Program-made: the position numbers and the translations under genes
Shown: one piece after another, positions 60,981 through 64,000 of the stretch
How positions within the stretch are numbered: the first letter of the stretch is position 1
Layout of the letters: the number at the start of each line of letters is the position of its first letter
Notes under the pieces: model-generated
Seen by the model: only the letters and a program-made list of their open reading frames with translations
Told to the model about the DNA's origin: nothing
Database searches by the model: none
From: Rapana venosa
Lineage: Eukaryota > Mollusca > Gastropoda > Neogastropoda > Muricidae
Assembly: GCA_028751875.1 (NCBI GenBank)
Contig: CM054134.1
Location: 71,514,571-71,578,570, forward strand
DNA length: 64,000 nucleotides
Direction of reading: 5' to 3'

Positions 60981-62038
60981 AGACATTCATAATGATTATT
61001 CTCCTCTGATGGAAAATTTTTAACAATTTGACGTTCTTCCCGTAACAAAACCACTGCTGAAATGGGACAAGAAGTACCACGCGAATCAACAAACTCTAAA
61101 TTTCCATAATTTTCTGCTGAACCCTTGACTGACTTACAAGCTTGCAGTCCACTTCAGTGACATAGACTGGAAATTGAACACTGTTCTCTGAAGAGCTTCT
61201 CTGAAGTTTCTCTGAGACTTCTTTGAATCATGGTGGCGATCCACTTGACTCCAAGAATTTTGACTTCTCAGCTGCCCTGCAGTTTGCTTGAAACCTTTTA
61301 TTGTAAACATCTTTATAATTATTGGGGGAAAAAAATCTGATTTTCTGCAACAGTTCTGAAACACCACAAAATAAATACTGCATTATAGTAATAATGATGT
61401 GACATAAAGCAGCCAACTAAGATAATGTTACGGCCACATAAAAATTATCAACTGTAGAAATGCTAGAGCCACAAAAAATAAACAGCTACAAACAACGCTT
61501 CTTTTTTTGTTTTTTTGCTACAAGCAATGTTGATGCCATACTAAATAAACGGCTGTTATCATGTAAAAGCAATATAGAGTAAATGGCTACTGAAATGTTA
61601 ACACTACACACACACAAACACGCACACACACAGCAACAGTAATTAATCCAAAGGACACACATTACAGATTCACGTACATCTACATAAAGACTGTCCCTTT
61701 TCACTTTCAAGAATCCGGGTAATGCCTTCAAAACCAAAAACAAAATAAAGCAAAAGCTACATCAACGACGACTTTATCTTATATGTAACACACAATTATC
61801 CAAAGAAATAATAAAAGAATTAATTCCATCATATCCACTATGCTTAGAAACTAAAATATTTCAAGAAAGATCTTTTCCTGCATTCTCATATCAATATTTT
61901 AGACTTGCAATGTCACTGGTGCACCACTTGGCACTAGCATTTGCTAACAGTTTCAAAGTCTTCATCAAGTACTCTTAGAAAACAATTCTAACTGTGCCTT
62001 TAACTTTTCTCATGTAAATCAATATTCCATCAAATAAC
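60981..62038. other. No feature recognised
   Basis: AT-rich unique sequence with one short CA-rich patch near 61610. No coding, RNA or repeat feature seen. Confidence 0.6.
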
Positions 62039-62039
62039 G

Positions 62040-62300
62040 TAAAAGGTAACAGTGTTCCCATAACCTCTGTGGTCTTTGGGGAGCGAGATGTCAGAGACCT
62101 CAGCTTCTCCAAGGGCAAGCTTATTGAGGGCAACCTCCATCTCCTCTTCCTCACTCCTTTACCTTCCCTGACCCTAAAGAGGTCAAGTACCCATTTACAA
62201 CTGGGGAACTACTGAAGCCAAGGTGCGCAAAAGGTCACCCATCCACATGTAACCCCGCTCAAGCGTTAACCTTGGTTGGGGGAAAGCGGGGGGCTTGCCC
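62040..62300 (-). mobile_element. tRNA-derived SINE, fourth family, copy 2 (head decayed)
   Basis: AGGTAACAGTGTTCCCATAA, CTTTACCTTCCCTGACCCTA, AGTACCCATTTACAACTGGG, TGGGGGAAAGCGGGGGG. Clear match to 58022-58320; the head side degrades into the low-quality stretch. Confidence 0.65.
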
Positions 62301-63700
62301 TGAAAAATCTGTCCTGAAAAATGTAATAGAAATAATATACTGTCTCACCCCCTTCCCAAATAACATTATGTCATAAAAAAAAAGTTTTGCGCCCCAAAAA
62401 TACATATAACAACAAAACTGCAGAAATACATTCTTAATCAAATCCCAATGTAAAAAAAACCTGAAAAAGAAAACAACAAAACACAAAAAAACAACCCCCA
62501 AAAGTTTTTCGGTTTTTTAAAAAAAGCAAAAAAACGCTCCCCCAGAAATCTCATGAAAAAATGTGCAAAGCCCGGGAAAAGTTGCAGTACCCAGCTTTCC
62601 AAGAAAATATCACCCCTTTTCTGGCCCCTGGAATGTTGAATTGGTTGTGCAATTTGTCCTGGATAAAATGGGGGAAATCTTACATCCCGGGCCCGTTTTC
62701 CCTTCCGCACTATGCCTTTGGTGTATAAGAAGAATTGTTTAAATGTGTTGCAATCAGGGGAAAGAAATGATAGTCTGTACTATTATAGATTTTGCCAAAG
62801 ACATTTTTCGCCTCAGTTTTGCCCACCCAGTTTTTTTGTTTTGTAGGCAAGGGGTGCTGGTATGAATGGAAAACAACTTTAGAAACAATTGCATAGGGAC
62901 TGTGTAAAAGAAAGCACTTGTTTTATCCCTCATCCCTAAAATAAAAGAAAAAAAATTTTGGAATAAGAGGAATGAGAGGTAAGTTTGTATTAATTTGGTT
63001 TGGGCATTTGCTTGTTTTGTATACAAAAAAATCCCCAGTTGTTTGGTTTATTTTAAAAAAACATCGTAGGTGGAAATAAGGTGGGGGAAAATTTATTTGA
63101 ACAAATGGATCTTTGATGCAACCCAACATTGATTTTACACCAAAAAACATGCGCATGCCTGCATAAAAACAAAAAATTTTTTTTTTGTCTAGCAGTCCAA
63201 TGCCTGAGCAGGAGAAAAAAGTGACCACGCGATTAATCCAAAAGCTTGTAAGGGAAAAAAAGTCACTACCCCTATAACTGTTCATTTCACACCCACTTTT
63301 TAGGCCAAACTTAATGTGTTTGAAAATCTGGCCACTGTCTTTTAAAAAAACCCCTCTTCAGGAAATGGGAAAACATGGTTTTCCCATAAAAAAAATCAAA
63401 CCGGGGACGCATAAGCCTTTTTAAAAATTTAAAACAGGGGGAAAATTAAACCCAAAGGGGAAAAAAAAAGCGTTCTACAAAAGCGCAAAAACACTTTCAA
63501 ATACACATGAAAAAGGGGGCAAAAAAGTTGGCGTCTTTGTGGCGATGCGCTCTCCTGGGGGAGCTCCCCCGAATTTCACGATAAAACTGCTGTGACTTAA
63601 AAGGGTACACCATACAATAAATCCATCTAGTTACAATAAATACTTTCATCAAGTGCTCTCCCTTTGGGAAAAGGGGGGTTTTACTTTTTGAACTTTTCTC
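62301..63700. other. Homopolymer-rich stretch, possibly poor consensus
   Basis: Runs of A, G, C and T of 4-9 bases occur every few positions (for example AAAAAAAACC, CCCGGGAAAA, TTTTTTTTTG), unlike the rest of the window. No feature can be trusted here. Confidence 0.5.
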
Positions 63701-64000
63701 AAAGTTCCGACATTGGCTTACAGTGCTGATTTTTTTTCCACTCCCAGCAGGACCCCACAGCTTCCTTCCAACCGGAGGCCAGGACAGCGTGTCCCTCTAA
63801 TCTGCTCTGTCATCTGCAGTTTGGCTCTCCGGTTCCACATTGGAAAATGTCTTTCACACCCACCCCAGACCCGGCCTTTGTCGTCGACTTCGAGCTGTGG
63901 GCCAAACGGTTCCCCTCTCCAGCAGCCGGGAAAACGGGGAAGGAAGTGGTTTCATGGATGGACCCAATGAACACAGTCGTTTTGCCGTCAGCCCCCAGCG
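63700..64000 (+). other. GC-rich exon-like block at right edge
   Basis: After GTCATCTGCAG (acceptor-like, 63811-63821) the plus strand is open to the window end: FGSPVPHWKMSFTPTPDP, AFVVDFELWAKRFPSPAAG, KEVVSWMDPMNTVVLPSAPS. Composition is GC-richer than the surrounding intergenic DNA. I do not recognise a family; it may be an internal exon of the next gene. Confidence 0.3.

Overview
This window is animal nuclear DNA: genes split by GT-AG introns, long introns, very heavy microsatellite load, and many SINE and LINE fragments. The protein similarities and the repeat style (tRNA-headed SINEs, an over-used TAGGCCTA word) suggest a marine lophotrochozoan, most likely a gastropod mollusc. That placement is inference. 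No bacterial, plasmid, viral or CRISPR feature is visible, and no free-standing tRNA or rRNA gene was found; the tRNA-like stretches are SINE heads.

Left third (1-20.5 kb, minus strand): the 5' part of an ankyrin-repeat gene. Seven coding exons were assembled by hand from splice sites and phase: 17804-17594, 13507-13467, 9922-9756, 9072-9037, 5073-4950, 2463-2319 and 182-14. A possible leader exon lies near 20.5 kb. All exon phases agree and the gene runs off the left edge. Exon 9922-9756 carries one extra base, and its 5' end has two additional copies buried in (CA)n upstream. Introns hold a 2.2 kb 5'-truncated LINE with clear target-site duplications, an I/Jockey-like LINE tail with an intact RNase H domain, and many SINEs.

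Middle (20.5-34 kb): nested LINE and SINE relics at 20.9-22.6 kb, then an apparently intronless minus-strand gene at 28522-26003. It encodes an animal FAS-type thioesterase domain (visible Ser/Asp/His triad) behind a roughly 545-residue low-complexity N-terminus. From 29 to 34 kb there are SINEs and poly-G tracts.

Right half (34.3-55 kb, plus strand): a complete 11-exon gene for GMPPA, the regulatory alpha subunit of GDP-mannose pyrophosphorylase, 423 residues with every splice phase consistent. Its introns carry a LINE, two very short LINE tails, and a 39-bp minisatellite that ends about 16 bp before the last exon. From 55 kb onwards there are tandem arrays and SINEs, a stretch rich in homopolymers at 62.3-63.7 kb that may be poor consensus sequence, and an exon-like GC-rich block at the right edge.

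The three genes show no functional link; they are simply neighbours. I found no new multi-gene system. The items most worth a second look are the triplicated ankyrin exon start, the intronless thioesterase gene, the unusual GMPPA C-terminus, the minisatellite at its last splice acceptor, and the way LINE 3' ends and one SINE tail coincide with microsatellites and poly-G tracts.
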